Assembly (NCBI RefSeq): GCF_934202235.1
Contig: NZ_CAKPXS010000021.1
Location: 1-26,327 of the forward strand
Direction of reading: 5' to 3'
From: an uncultured Limosilactobacillus sp.
GTDB taxonomy: Bacteria; Bacillota; Bacilli; Lactobacillales; Lactobacillaceae
DNA length: 26,327 nucleotides
The notes under the pieces were generated by a model that saw only the letters and a program-made list of their open reading frames with translations, was not told the DNA's origin and made no database searches. The translations under genes were made by a program, and so were the position numbers. Positions 1 to 8,147 of the stretch are shown here, one piece after another (position 1 is the first letter of the stretch; every line of letters begins with the position of its first letter).

Positions 1-31
1 GTTTGGACGGGTCAATGTATGATGATGCCAT
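1..31 (-). CDS. rpsE: 30S ribosomal protein S5, N-terminal fragment (runs off window)
   Basis: Only the first ten codons are inside the window (Met-Ala-Ser-Ser-Tyr-Ile-Asp-Pro-Ser-Lys). The ATG sits at 31-29 behind a strong GGAGGA ribosome binding site, 21 nt after the rplR stop. The call rests on this N-terminus, which resembles lactobacillar S5, and on position: rpsE follows rplR in the spc operon of nearly all Firmicutes. S5 is a decoding-fidelity protein of the small subunit. Nothing further can be judged because the gene is cut by the left edge. Confidence 0.8.
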   Translation of the reverse strand, partial: MASSYIDPSK

Positions 32-52
32 TACGGGTTATTCCTCCTTCTT

Positions 53-409
53 TTAGAATTGCAGTCCGTTTTCACGAGCGGCAGTTGCCAATGCAGCAAC
101 CCGACCGTGGTACAGGTAACCACCACGGTCAAAGACCACGTTCTTGATGTCCTTAGCAGCACCGCGCTTGGCAATCAATTCACCAACGCTAGCTGCCTGA
201 TCAGTCTTGGTCTTGCCACTAACTTCACTGTCGAGAGTTGAGGCACTTGCGAGCGTCACACCCTTTACGTCATCAATTAATTGAGCGTAAATGTTATTGT
301 TTGAACGGTAAACACTTAAGCGCGGGCGCTCCGCAGTACCAGAGATCTTACCACGAACGCGCATGTGACGGCGTTGGCGGAGTTTGTTCTTGTCTGGTTT
401 AATAATCAC
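53..409 (-). CDS. rplR: 50S ribosomal protein L18
   Basis: L18 binds 5S rRNA and helps dock it on the large subunit. The protein is basic at its N-terminus (KPDKNKLRQRRHMRVRGKI) and carries the family core GTAERPRLSVYRSNNNIYAQ and the C-terminal FDRGGYLYHGRVAALA. I place the start at GTG 409 (118 aa, the usual L18 length). The in-frame GTG at 418 lies inside the Shine-Dalgarno stretch AAGAGGTGA, which is only 5 nt from the 409 codon. It lies between rplF and rpsE as in a standard spc operon, so it is probably co-transcribed. Confidence 0.96.
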   Translation of the reverse strand: MIIKPDKNKLRQRRHMRVRGKISGTAERPRLSVYRSNNNIYAQLIDDVKGVTLASASTLDSEVSGKTKTDQAASVGELIAKRGAAKDIKNVVFDRGGYLYHGRVAALATAARENGLQF

Positions 410-480
410 AACAGTCACCTCTTGTTTCGATTTTATTATTTAATGTGATTTTATAAATGAGAACTGGTAGTCCGAACAGA

Positions 481-1020
481 TTACTTACCAGTCTTACCTT
501 CCTTACGGATAATGTGTTCGTTCTCGTAACGAATACCCTTACCCTTGTATGGTTCAGGCTTACGAACGGCACGGACGTCAGCAGCAAAGTCACCAACGTG
601 TTGCTTACTCATCCCACTGATGACGATCGTAGTGTTCTTTTCAACCTTAACTTCAAGGTCTTCCGGAATAGCCATTTCAACCGGGTTGGAATAACCAACA
701 GTCAGGACAAGGGTCTTGCCCTTAACTTGTGAACGGTAACCAACACCGACCAGCTTCAGGGTCTTAGAGAAGCCCTTAACAACACCTTCAACCATGTTGT
801 TAACGTTAGCACGGGTAGTCCCGTGAACCATCTTCAGCTTCTTGTCATCGCTTGCTTCACGGTCGAACTTAACTTCACCGTCAGCAACAGTCATTGAAAT
901 GAGCGGTGAAATTTCGCGACTTAATGAACCCTTAGGGCCCTTAACAGTCACAACGTTACCCTTCTGGGAAACTTCAACGCCTTCTGGCAGCTGGATTGCT
1001 TTGTAACCAATACGACTCAT
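481..1020 (-). CDS. rplF: 50S ribosomal protein L6
   Basis: L6 is a two-domain large-subunit protein near the sarcin-ricin loop and the factor-binding site. At 179 aa it has the normal length. It starts MSRIGYKAIQLPEGV and ends with the L6 signature PEPYKGKGIRYENE followed by a basic tail. The ATG follows GGAGGTGCAACG. A gap of 28 nt separates it from rpsH upstream and 71 nt from rplR downstream, the widest spacer of this stretch, with no terminator-like hairpin visible in it. Confidence 0.97.
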   Translation of the reverse strand: MSRIGYKAIQLPEGVEVSQKGNVVTVKGPKGSLSREISPLISMTVADGEVKFDREASDDKKLKMVHGTTRANVNNMVEGVVKGFSKTLKLVGVGYRSQVKGKTLVLTVGYSNPVEMAIPEDLEVKVEKNTTIVISGMSKQHVGDFAADVRAVRKPEPYKGKGIRYENEHIIRKEGKTGK

Positions 1021-1048
1021 CGTTGCACCTCCTATCTTCGTTTATTTA

Positions 1049-1447
1049 TTACCAAACGTAGGCGAGAACTTCGCCACCAATGTGCTTTTCACGGGCAACC
1101 TTGTCAGATACAACCCCTTCAGAAGTCGAAATGACAGCGATACCCAAACCATTAAGCACCTTTGGTACATCGTCAGCCTTAACATATGAACGAAGTCCTG
1201 GCTTGGAGATACGCTTCAAACCGGAGATAACACGTTCGCCGTTCTTACCGTATTTTAAGAATACGCGGATGATGCCTTGCTTGTTATCGTCAACGTATTC
1301 AACGTCGCTGATGAACCCTTCAGCCTTCAGGGTCTCGGCGATGTCGCGCTTCATCTTAGATGCAGGTGCTTCGACAGATGCGTGACGAGCCATGTTGGCG
1401 TTACGAATCCGCGTCAGGAAATCTGCAATTGGATCACTCATTGACAT
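1049..1447 (-). CDS. rpsH: 30S ribosomal protein S8
   Basis: S8 is a primary 16S rRNA-binding protein of the central domain and, in Escherichia coli, the translational repressor of the spc operon. The 132-aa product has the N-terminal DPIADFLTRIRNAN and the C-terminal family block STSEGVVSDKVAREKHIGGE. Two start codons are possible (Met1 and Met3 of MSMSDP). I keep the first, which lies 10 nt after GGAGG; the second would be 16 nt away. It follows rpsN by 32 nt. Whether S8 autoregulates this operon cannot be read from the sequence. Confidence 0.97.
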   Translation of the reverse strand: MSMSDPIADFLTRIRNANMARHASVEAPASKMKRDIAETLKAEGFISDVEYVDDNKQGIIRVFLKYGKNGERVISGLKRISKPGLRSYVKADDVPKVLNGLGIAVISTSEGVVSDKVAREKHIGGEVLAYVW

Positions 1448-1479
1448 CGATCTTTTTCCTCCTTTTGTCGGTAATTGAT

Positions 1480-1665
1480 TTACCAGCTAGCCTTCTTCAT
1501 GCCAGGGATTTCACCCTTGTGGGCAAGCTCGCGTAAGCAAAGCCGGCATAAGTGGAACTTACGGTAAACAGAGTGCGGACGTCCACAACGTTCACAACGA
1601 GTGTATTCTTGAGTTGAGAACTTAGCAGGGCGCTTGCTCTTAGCAATCAATGATTTTTTAGCCAC
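1480..1665 (-). CDS. rpsN: 30S ribosomal protein S14, zinc-binding type
   Basis: This is the short (61 aa) zinc-containing form of S14, a head protein of the small subunit. Four cysteines form two CxxC pairs (C24/C27 and C40/C43), the zinc ribbon of the C+ paralogue also called S14 type Z. Zinc-free S14 paralogues are longer and lack these cysteines; none is present in this window. The start is GTG behind a strong AAAGGAGGT site. Spacing is 19 nt from rplE and 32 nt to rpsH. Confidence 0.97.
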   Translation of the reverse strand: MAKKSLIAKSKRPAKFSTQEYTRCERCGRPHSVYRKFHLCRLCLRELAHKGEIPGMKKASW

Positions 1666-1684
1666 TTTTGTGGAACCTCCTTTA

Positions 1685-2227
1685 TTACTTAGCGAACGGC
1701 ATACCTAACTGAGCCAGCATTTCGTGTGACTCTTCGTCAGTATTAGCCGTAGTGACGATGACAACATCAAGACCACGAACACGCTTAACGTTGTCGAAGT
1801 TAATTTCTGGGAAGATCAATTGTTCCTTGATACCCAACGTGTAGTTACCGCGGCCGTCAAAGGCTTTGTTGCTGACACCGTGGAAGTCACGAACACGTGG
1901 CAGAGAAACGTTGATCAGCTTATCTAAGAATTCGTACATCCGAGTACCACGGAGCGTAACCTTGGCACCGATGGCCATCCCTTCACGAAGACGGAAACCG
2001 GCAATGGACTTGTGAGCCTTAGTAATCAGTGGCTTTTGACCAGAGATCAAGCCGAGTTCTTCAACGGCTTCGTCAAGGTTCTTGGAATTCGTGGTAGCGT
2101 CACCAACACCCATGTTCAGCACGACCTTGTCGAGCTTTGGTGCCTGCATGATTGATGAATAGTTGAACTTTTCAATCAGAGCCGGACGAACTTCATTTTC
2201 GTATTTCGCTTTCAAACGGTTTTCCAT
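1685..2227 (-). CDS. rplE: 50S ribosomal protein L5
   Basis: L5 binds 5S rRNA and forms part of the central protuberance, contacting the P-site tRNA. The 180-aa product has the usual length. Family blocks are visible: KLDKVVLNMGVGDA near residue 31, GQKPLITKAHKSIAGFRLREG in the middle, and the C-terminal RGLDVVIVTTANTDEE. The ATG lies after AAGGAGGAAATTATTTATC. It is in operon order between rplX and rpsN with short spacers of 29 and 19 nt. Confidence 0.97.
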   Translation of the reverse strand: MENRLKAKYENEVRPALIEKFNYSSIMQAPKLDKVVLNMGVGDATTNSKNLDEAVEELGLISGQKPLITKAHKSIAGFRLREGMAIGAKVTLRGTRMYEFLDKLINVSLPRVRDFHGVSNKAFDGRGNYTLGIKEQLIFPEINFDNVKRVRGLDVVIVTTANTDEESHEMLAQLGMPFAK

Positions 2228-2256
2228 GATAAATAATTTCCTCCTTCCCTGATTGA

Positions 2257-2565
2257 TTAGTCAACCGTCTTGCCAGACTTCTTGGCAAAACGAACCTTCT
2301 TACCATCTTCAACCTTAACGCCCAAACGAGTTGGTTCGTTAGTAGATGGGTCAATAAACATTACGTTAGAAGCATCGATGGCACCTTCAGTGTCAACGAT
2401 CCCACCATTCGGGTTAGCACTAGTAGCCTTCTGGTGCTTCTTAATCTTGTTAACATCCGAAACCACAACGCGGTTGGACTTGGCAATGATCTGCTTGATA
2501 GTACCTTCCTTGCCCTTGTCCTTACCAGCGATGACGCGGACCTTGTCACCTGTCTTTAACAACAT
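2257..2565 (-). CDS. rplX: 50S ribosomal protein L24
   Basis: L24 is an assembly-initiating 23S rRNA-binding protein. Its N-terminal KOW motif is plain (GDKVRVIAGKDKGKEG, residues about 6-21), followed by the conserved NPNGGIVDTEGAIDASNVM block. At 102 aa the length is typical for Firmicutes. The ATG 2565 is preceded by AAGGAGGTGCAACGTTC. It is 32 nt downstream of rplN and 29 nt upstream of rplE, consistent with one polycistronic transcript. Confidence 0.97.
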   Translation of the reverse strand: MLLKTGDKVRVIAGKDKGKEGTIKQIIAKSNRVVVSDVNKIKKHQKATSANPNGGIVDTEGAIDASNVMFIDPSTNEPTRLGVKVEDGKKVRFAKKSGKTVD

Positions 2566-2597
2566 GAACGTTGCACCTCCTTATTTTTGTTGATCGA

Positions 2598-2966
2598 TTA
2601 CAGAACTTCTGGAGCCAGTGAGATGATCTTCATAAAGTCATCGTCACGCAGCTCACGCGCAATTGGTCCAAAAATACGGGTGCCCTTTGGGCTCTTGTCG
2701 TTGTTGATGATAACAGCAGCGTTTTCGTCAAACTTGATGTAAGAACCATCTTGACGGTGCAGACCTTGTACAGTCCGAACAACGACTGCCTTTACAACAT
2801 CACCCTTTTTGACAACGCCACCTGGTGTTGCCTGTTTAACAGTTGCAACGATGATGTCACCAATGTTACCAGTCTTAACACGGGAGCCACCGAGGATCTT
2901 GATAACCAAGAGTTCACGGGCACCCGAGTTGTCAGCGACCTTCAGCCGACTTTCTTGTTGAATCAC
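2598..2966 (-). CDS. rplN: 50S ribosomal protein L14
   Basis: L14 is a five-stranded beta-barrel protein that binds 23S rRNA and forms an inter-subunit bridge. The 122-aa protein is exactly family length and near-universal in sequence, for example DNSGARELLVIKILGGS and SPKGTRIFGPIARELR. Translation appears to start at GTG (2966) behind GGAGGACAATTTCC. A 58-nt spacer separates it from rpsQ. In many bacteria this point divides the S10 and spc transcription units, but I see no promoter or terminator here. Confidence 0.98.
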   Translation of the reverse strand: MIQQESRLKVADNSGARELLVIKILGGSRVKTGNIGDIIVATVKQATPGGVVKKGDVVKAVVVRTVQGLHRQDGSYIKFDENAAVIINNDKSPKGTRIFGPIARELRDDDFMKIISLAPEVL

Positions 2967-3024
2967 GGAAATTGTCCTCCTTCCATGGGAAATAAACTAA
3001 GAATACGAAATCGGGATTGCCCTC

Positions 3025-3291
3025 TTACAGGACAACGGCCTTCTTAACGATCTTCACGAGACGGAAACGCTTCTTAGCTGACAGCGGGCGAGTTTCCATG
3101 ATTTGAACAGTATCGCCGACCTTAGCTTCGTTCTTTTCATCGTGTGCGTAGTACTTTTTAGTGTACTTGATCTGCTTGCCATAAACCGGAGCACTCTTGC
3201 TGGTGTTGATGGCTACAGTGATCGTCTTGTCCATCTTGTCAGATACGACACGGCCTTGGTAAACCTTGCGTGAATTACGTTCTTCACTCAT
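3025..3291 (-). CDS. rpsQ: 30S ribosomal protein S17
   Basis: S17 is a small OB-fold protein binding the 5' and central domains of 16S rRNA. The 88-aa product carries the family core GRVVSDKMDKTITVAI and the later GDTVQIMETRPLSAKKRFRL. The ATG is 24 nt after the rpmC stop with the ribosome binding site AAAAGGAGG. It is the last gene of the classical S10 operon and is followed by rplN here. Confidence 0.97.
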   Translation of the reverse strand: MSEERNSRKVYQGRVVSDKMDKTITVAINTSKSAPVYGKQIKYTKKYYAHDEKNEAKVGDTVQIMETRPLSAKKRFRLVKIVKKAVVL

Positions 3292-3315
3292 GCGCTAATC
3301 CTCCTTTTCGTATTC

Positions 3316-3522
3316 TTATTTGTTTAATTCTTGTTGACGAAGAACAGTCTTCACCCGAGCGATATTCTTACGTACCGTCTTCAAGTTGGCGGTGTTCTCC
3401 AACTGGCCAGTTGCTAATTGGAAACGCAGGTTAAACAGTTGTTCTTTTAAATCCTTTTCACGGTCCAGCAGTTGGTCAGTGGTTAACCCATTCAGTTCCT
3501 TAACATAGTCTTTAGTCTTCAT
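3316..3522 (-). CDS. rpmC: 50S ribosomal protein L29
   Basis: L29 is a small two-helix protein near the exit tunnel that helps form the docking site for trigger factor and SRP. I use ATG 3522 (68 aa), giving MKTKDYVKELNG and the conserved LKEQLFNLRFQLATGQLEN. A longer reading from GTG 3534 would place the start inside GGTGGAG, which is the ribosome binding site 6 nt upstream of ATG 3522. The gene overlaps the end of rplP by 11 nt, which suggests translational coupling. Confidence 0.95.
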   Translation of the reverse strand: MKTKDYVKELNGLTTDQLLDREKDLKEQLFNLRFQLATGQLENTANLKTVRKNIARVKTVLRQQELNK

Positions 3523-3946
3523 GAGAATCTCCACCTACTTCCTCGCGTTTTACGATCTTGCAGCGAACTGGCATCTTGCTGCCGGCGAGCCGAAGAGCTT
3601 CGCGAGCAACTTCTTCAGAGACGCCACCTACTTCGTATAAAATCTTGCCGCGCTTAACTGGTGCAACCCATCCTTCAGGAGCACCCTTACCGTTACCCAT
3701 ACGGGTACCAACACCCTTACTAGTCCATGACAGGTGAGGGAAGATTTTAATCCAAACCTTACCGCCACGCTTCAGGTAACGAGTGATGGCCACACGGCCA
3801 GCTTCAATTTGATGGTTGCTGATCCAGTGAGAATCTAAGGCTTGCAAACCGTATTCACCGAAGGCAACGGTCTTGCCACCCTTAGCTTCCCCACGCATCT
3901 TACCGCGGAAAACCTTACGGTGCTTTACACGCTTTGGAATTAACAT
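3512..3946 (-). CDS. rplP: 50S ribosomal protein L16
   Basis: L16 sits near the peptidyl-transferase centre and the A-site tRNA elbow and is needed for late large-subunit assembly. The 144-aa protein shows the N-terminal MLIPKRVKHRKVFRGKMRG, QIEAGRVAITRY, and the RMGNGKGAPEGWVAPVKRG block that lines the A site. Its ATG follows the rpsC stop after only 3 nt (ribosome binding site GGGAGGG inside rpsC), and its 3' end overlaps rpmC by 11 nt. Tight packing argues for coupled translation of rpsC-rplP-rpmC. Confidence 0.97.
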   Translation of the reverse strand: MLIPKRVKHRKVFRGKMRGEAKGGKTVAFGEYGLQALDSHWISNHQIEAGRVAITRYLKRGGKVWIKIFPHLSWTSKGVGTRMGNGKGAPEGWVAPVKRGKILYEVGGVSEEVAREALRLAGSKMPVRCKIVKREEVGGDSHED

Positions 3947-3949
3947 GTG

Positions 3950-4612
3950 TTATTTCCCTCCCTTGGATTCAGTGTGATGTGCCTTTTCCGGCAGGATCTC
4001 ACCACGGTAAATCCAGGTCTTGATACCCAGAGCACCGTAAGTGGTCCGTGCTTCGTCCCAGGAGTAGTCAATGTCAGCACGAAGGGTGTGCAGCGGCACA
4101 GTACCATCGGCGTAAGTTTCAACCCGTGACATGTCGGCACCATTCAGACGACCGGCAACTTGGATCTTAACACCCTTAGCACCTGCACGCATTGCACGTT
4201 GCATTGCACCACGCATTGCCCGACGGAAAGCAATCCGTGCTTCCAGTTGTTCGGCAACACTTTGGCCAACCAGGTGTGCATCCAAGTCTGGCTTCTTGAT
4301 TTCAACGACGTTGATGTGAACGCGCTTGCCAGTCATTTGGTTCAATTCTTTACGCAGTGCTTCAACTTCTGCACCACCCTTGCCAATTACCATCCCAGGC
4401 TTGGCAGTGTGAATTGAAACGTTAACGCGGTTAGCGGCCCGTTCAATTTCGATGGTCGATACAGAGGCATCAGCAAGTCGCTTTTCAATGTACTTACGGA
4501 TCCGCAGGTCTTCGTTCAGGTATGCGGCGTAGTTCTTGTCTGCGTACCACTTAGCAGTCCAGTCGCGAATGACCCCAACACGGAAACCATTAGGATTAAT
4601 CTTTTGACCCAC
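3950..4612 (-). CDS. rpsC: 30S ribosomal protein S3
   Basis: S3 lies at the mRNA entry channel and contributes to ribosomal helicase activity. The 220-aa product has an N-terminal MGQKINPNGFRVGVIRDW, a KH RNA-binding domain with the GMVIGKGGAEVEALRKEL loop, and a C-terminal domain with YGALGIKTWIYRGEILP. The start is GTG 4612, 12 nt after rplV, with GGAGGAATGAATA as ribosome binding site. It is in the canonical order rplV-rpsC-rplP. Confidence 0.97.
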   Translation of the reverse strand: MGQKINPNGFRVGVIRDWTAKWYADKNYAAYLNEDLRIRKYIEKRLADASVSTIEIERAANRVNVSIHTAKPGMVIGKGGAEVEALRKELNQMTGKRVHINVVEIKKPDLDAHLVGQSVAEQLEARIAFRRAMRGAMQRAMRAGAKGVKIQVAGRLNGADMSRVETYADGTVPLHTLRADIDYSWDEARTTYGALGIKTWIYRGEILPEKAHHTESKGGK

Positions 4613-4624
4613 TATTCATTCCTC

Positions 4625-4972
4625 CTACTTTTCTGTAACAACCACTGTGATGTGACTAGTCCGCTTGTTGATCGGGGAAGAAGATCCCTTCGCACGTGGA
4701 CGGAACCGCTTCAGGGTTGGGCCTTCGTCAGCAAAAGCTTCGGAAACGACCAGCGAAGCACGGTCCAAGTCAAAGTTGTTTTCAGCGTTTGCAACAGCAG
4801 ATTTTAAAACTTTTTCGACATCTGAAGCAGCACCATTAGGAGTGAACTTCAGAATTGCGAATGCTTCGGCAACAGTCTTGTTACGGATTAAGTCCAGGAC
4901 AAGGCGAACCTTGCGTGGAGAAACCCGCACCATTTTGGCAGTTGCCTTAGCTGAAGTAATTGTTTCAGCCAT
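4625..4972 (-). CDS. rplV: 50S ribosomal protein L22
   Basis: L22 extends a beta-hairpin into the nascent-peptide exit tunnel, where changes can alter macrolide response. The 115-aa protein contains the signature SPRKVRLVLDLIRNK and a C-terminal hairpin region GPTLKRFRPRAKGSSSPINK followed by RTSHITVVV. No insertion or deletion is evident in the hairpin loop. The ATG follows TAGGAGGATGAATTAACC, 19 nt after rpsS. Confidence 0.97.
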   Translation of the reverse strand: MAETITSAKATAKMVRVSPRKVRLVLDLIRNKTVAEAFAILKFTPNGAASDVEKVLKSAVANAENNFDLDRASLVVSEAFADEGPTLKRFRPRAKGSSSPINKRTSHITVVVTEK

Positions 4973-4991
4973 GGTTAATTCATCCTCCTAA

Positions 4992-5279
4992 TTATTGTGC
5001 GGCAGCAGCAGTCTTCTTGTCGACAGTACCATGACCATGGAATGTCCGGGTTGGAACGAATTCACCCAGCTTGTGGCCAACCATATCTTCTTGAACGTAA
5101 ACCGGAACGTGCTTACGACCATTGTAAACGGCAAAAGTGTAACCGATAAAGCTTGGGAAGATAGTTGAACGGCGTGACCAAGTCTTGATAACCGTCTTCT
5201 TGTCGTTGTCCTTTTGTGCTTCAACCTTCTTCAACAGCGAAGCGTCGGCAAAAGGACCCTTTTTTAAACTCCGACTCAT
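4992..5279 (-). CDS. rpsS: 30S ribosomal protein S19
   Basis: S19 is a small-subunit head protein that pairs with S13 near the A-site tRNA. The 95-aa product starts MSRSLKKGPFADASLLKKV and carries the family signature GHKLGEFVPTRTFHGH. The C-terminal alanine-rich end (KKTAAAAQ) is normal for the family. The ATG sits behind GAGGAGGAACATTA, 42 nt downstream of rplB. Confidence 0.97.
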   Translation of the reverse strand: MSRSLKKGPFADASLLKKVEAQKDNDKKTVIKTWSRRSTIFPSFIGYTFAVYNGRKHVPVYVQEDMVGHKLGEFVPTRTFHGHGTVDKKTAAAAQ

Positions 5280-5321
5280 TAATGTTCCTCCTCTCGGGTA
5301 AGTTTAATTAAGATGATTAAT

Positions 5322-6167
5322 TTAGATGTTACCGTGTGAGCCACGCTTGCGACCACGGACGATGAACTTGTTGGAACGAGCCTTGTGTGAACGAGTCTTC
5401 TTACCAACAGTCTTCTTACCCCATGGTGACAATGGTGATGGCAGACCAACTGGTTGCTTACCTTCACCACCACCATGTGGGTGGTCGTTAGGGTTCATAA
5501 CAGAACCACGAACGTGTGGGCGTTGACCCTTGTAACGAGTCCGGCCGGCTTTACCAACCTGGATCAGGGTGTGTTCTTCATTGCCGACAGAACCAATCGT
5601 TGCGCGGCAAGTGGAGAGAACCATCCGCACTTCACTTGATGAAAGACGTACCAAGCAGTACTTATCTTCCTTACCAAGCAGCTGTGCTGAGGTCCCAGCA
5701 GAACGTGCTAACTGGCCACCCTTGCCTGGCTTAAGTTCGATGTTGTGAATAACAGTCCCAACTGGGATGTCCTTCAACGGAGCGGCGTTACCAACCTTAA
5801 TGTCAACGCCTGAACCTGATTCCACAACCATTCCTGGCTTCAAGCCCTTTGGTGCCAAGATGTATGACTTAGTACCGTCAGCGTAAACGATCAAAGCAAT
5901 GTTAGCCGTCCGGTTTGGATCGTATTCGATGGCCTTAACAGTTGCCGGGATACCGTCCTTCACACGCTTGAAGTCAACGATCCGGTATTGACGCTTGTTG
6001 CCACCACCACGGTGACGAACAGTGATAGTACCGTTGCTACGGCCACCAGTGCTCTTCAGCGGTGAAAGCAGTGACTTTTCAGGCGCCTTCTTGGAAACGC
6101 CGGCAAAGTCATAGCCGTTCATGTTACGGCGACCGTTAGTGGTACCTTTGTACTTGCGAATTCCCAC
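5322..6167 (-). CDS. rplB: 50S ribosomal protein L2
   Basis: L2 is a primary 23S rRNA-binding protein required for subunit association and peptidyl-transferase activity. The 281-aa chain starts MGIRKYKGTTNGRRNM. It has the central RHRGGGNKRQYRIVDFKR block and the near-universal VMNPNDHPHGGGEG segment holding the conserved histidines, then a basic glycine-rich tail. The start is GTG 6167 behind ATAGGAGGAAAAGACA, 28 nt after rplW. The downstream spacer to rpsS is 42 nt. Confidence 0.98.
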   Translation of the reverse strand: MGIRKYKGTTNGRRNMNGYDFAGVSKKAPEKSLLSPLKSTGGRSNGTITVRHRGGGNKRQYRIVDFKRVKDGIPATVKAIEYDPNRTANIALIVYADGTKSYILAPKGLKPGMVVESGSGVDIKVGNAAPLKDIPVGTVIHNIELKPGKGGQLARSAGTSAQLLGKEDKYCLVRLSSSEVRMVLSTCRATIGSVGNEEHTLIQVGKAGRTRYKGQRPHVRGSVMNPNDHPHGGGEGKQPVGLPSPLSPWGKKTVGKKTRSHKARSNKFIVRGRKRGSHGNI

Positions 6168-6195
6168 TGTCTTTTCCTCCTATCGTTAGATTTGA

Positions 6196-6495
6196 TTATT
6201 CGTTATCGTCGCTGTCAGCGAATAACTTGATTTCATCAGAATCGGCCGACAGGGTTACAATGGCCTTCCGGCGGCGCTTGGTGTAACCAACGTAACGGCC
6301 TTGGCGCTTTTGCTTGCCCTTGATGTTCATGATGTTAACCTTGACTACCTTAACGCCAAAGATTTCTTCAATAGCGTTCTTAACCTGAGTCTTGGTTGCA
6401 CTCAATGCAACGTCAAAAGTGTAGCGCTTGTTGTCCATCATCGCAGTTGATGCTTCAGTCACAACCGGACGCAGAATAATTTCACGTGCTTCCAT
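6196..6495 (-). CDS. rplW: 50S ribosomal protein L23
   Basis: L23 sits at the tunnel exit and binds trigger factor and SRP. The 99-aa protein begins MEAREIILRPVVTEAS and has the KTQVKNAIEEIFGVKVVKVN core, typical of short bacterial L23. Its ATG shares one base with the stop codon of rplD (TAATG at 6495), a stop-start overlap usually associated with coupled translation. The tail is acidic (SDDNE). Confidence 0.97.
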   Translation of the reverse strand: MEAREIILRPVVTEASTAMMDNKRYTFDVALSATKTQVKNAIEEIFGVKVVKVNIMNIKGKQKRQGRYVGYTKRRRKAIVTLSADSDEIKLFADSDDNE

Positions 6496-7118
6496 TATGC
6501 GAGCACCTCCTCAACTTGAGAGAGAGCTGACTTAGTAATAACCAGCTTGTCACTGTTTACCAGGTTCAAGATGTTCATTTGAGCCGGGGTAACAACAGTT
6601 GCGCTTGCCAGGTTGTGGCCAGACAGAACAGCGTTCTTGTCGTCGTCAGTAACAACAACCAGAACCTTGTTGCCAGCATTCAGGCTGTCCATTGCAGCCG
6701 CAAATTCCTTAGTCTTTGGAGCATCAAAGCTAAGTGAGTCAACAGCAACCAGTGCCTTGTTAGCAACCTTTTCGGACAGAGCCGACTTAACAGCCAGTTG
6801 ACGGACCTTCCGTGGCAAGGCGTAGTTGTATGAACGTGGCTGAGGACCAAAGACGATCCCACCACCACGCCATTGTGGTTCACGAATCGAACCAGCACGG
6901 GCACGACCAGTACCCTTTTGACGCCATGGTTTCTTACCGCCACCGCTAACAGCTGAGCGGTTCTTAACAGCGTGAGTACCTTGACGCATTGAAGCGCGTT
7001 GGCGAAGAATTGCTTCGTACATTGCGTTTTCGTTTGGTTCAATACCGAAGATTGCAGCGTTCAGTTCAACTTCACCGTTCTGGCTGCCATCTTGCTTAAA
7101 TAATGCAACGCTTGTCAT
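6495..7118 (-). CDS. rplD: 50S ribosomal protein L4
   Basis: L4 reaches into the exit tunnel opposite L22, and in gamma-proteobacteria it autoregulates the S10 operon. The 207-aa protein has the tunnel loop around GGGKKPWRQKGTGRARAGS and RGGGIVFGPQPRSYNYALP, apparently intact, followed by the C-terminal globular domain. It overlaps rplW by one base and is 17 nt downstream of rplC. I cannot tell whether L4-mediated control operates here, although the operon leader is structured. Confidence 0.97.
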   Translation of the reverse strand: MTSVALFKQDGSQNGEVELNAAIFGIEPNENAMYEAILRQRASMRQGTHAVKNRSAVSGGGKKPWRQKGTGRARAGSIREPQWRGGGIVFGPQPRSYNYALPRKVRQLAVKSALSEKVANKALVAVDSLSFDAPKTKEFAAAMDSLNAGNKVLVVVTDDDKNAVLSGHNLASATVVTPAQMNILNLVNSDKLVITKSALSQVEEVLA

Positions 7119-7135
7119 TGCTTGCTCCTCCTTTC

Positions 7136-7795
7136 TTACTTATTGTGTTTCTTGCTAAGGCTCTTCTTAGTGTTGGCCTTAACTGAGTTCATTACAGTAA
7201 CGTATGACTTGTTAGCGCCAGGAACGTTTCCCTTGATCAGCAGGGCGTTGTTTTCAACATCCACGCGGATAACTTCCAGGTGTTGCATGGTAACAGTGTT
7301 GTTACCCATGCGGCTTGGCAGCTTCATACCCTTAACAACGTGGTTGATGATTGGACCCAGCGAACCTGGACGACGGTGGTAACGTGAACCGTGTGATTCA
7401 GGACCACGACGTTGGCCATCCTTGTGGATAACACCTTGGTAACCATGACCCTTAGTGACACCCGTTACATCGACGGTTTCACCTTCAGTAAAGATATCAG
7501 CCTTTACCTCGTCACCGACTTTGACGTCTCCCAGTTCAGCGTCACGGATTTCACCGATGAAGCGCTTAGGAGTCGTATTTGCTTTTGCTACATGACCTTG
7601 TTCAGGCTTGTTGCTCAGGTGTTCGCGCTTGTCATCAAAACCAAGTTGTACGGCGTTGTAACCATCGTTTTCAGTGGTCTTAACTTGCAGAACAACGTTT
7701 GGCGTTACTTCAATGACAGTAACTGGGACCAATTCACCATTATCAGTGAAAACCTGAGTCATCCCGATCTTCTTTCCTAAGATTCCTTTGGCCAT
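7136..7795 (-). CDS. rplC: 50S ribosomal protein L3
   Basis: L3 is an early-assembly 23S rRNA-binding protein whose central extension approaches the peptidyl-transferase centre. The 219-aa product begins MAKGILGKKIGMTQVF. It has the VDVTGVTKGHGYQGVIHKD block and the extension GPESHGSRYHRRPGSLG, and ends in a lysine-rich tail (SLSKKHNK). The ATG follows TTGGAGGTGTACTC, 43 nt after rpsJ. Confidence 0.98.
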   Translation of the reverse strand: MAKGILGKKIGMTQVFTDNGELVPVTVIEVTPNVVLQVKTTENDGYNAVQLGFDDKREHLSNKPEQGHVAKANTTPKRFIGEIRDAELGDVKVGDEVKADIFTEGETVDVTGVTKGHGYQGVIHKDGQRRGPESHGSRYHRRPGSLGPIINHVVKGMKLPSRMGNNTVTMQHLEVIRVDVENNALLIKGNVPGANKSYVTVMNSVKANTKKSLSKKHNK

Positions 7796-7838
7796 GAGTA
7801 CACCTCCAATATATTGTTTTTATTCTTAATAACTAAAA

Positions 7839-8147
7839 TTACAGTTTGATTTCGATGTCGACACCACTTGGCAGGTCGAGCTTCATCAATGCATCAACCG
7901 TCTTTGGGGTTGGGTCGATGATGTCGATCAGCCGCTTGTGGGTCCGCATTTCGAATTGTTCCCGTGACTTCTTGAACTTGTGTGGTGAACGAAGCACCGT
8001 GTAAATAGTCCGTTCAGTTGGTAACGGGATTGGGCCAGAAATCTGTGCACCAGTCCGCTTGGCAGTTTCAACAATCTTATCTGCTGATTCGTCAAGGATC
8101 CGGTGTTCATAAGCCTTTAAACGAATACGAATCTTTTGATTTGCCAT
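7839..8147 (-). CDS. rpsJ: 30S ribosomal protein S10 (first gene of the S10 operon)
   Basis: S10 is a small-subunit head protein; in E. coli it also acts with NusB in transcription antitermination. The 102-aa protein begins MANQKIRIRLKAYEHRILD and contains PLPTERTIYTVLRSPHKFKK and the C-terminal TVDALMKLDLPSGVDIEIKL. The ATG lies 6 nt after GGAGGG. It heads the long ribosomal protein operon. The region upstream carries a promoter and a structured leader of about 160 nt described separately. Confidence 0.98.
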   Translation of the reverse strand: MANQKIRIRLKAYEHRILDESADKIVETAKRTGAQISGPIPLPTERTIYTVLRSPHKFKKSREQFEMRTHKRLIDIIDPTPKTVDALMKLDLPSGVDIEIKL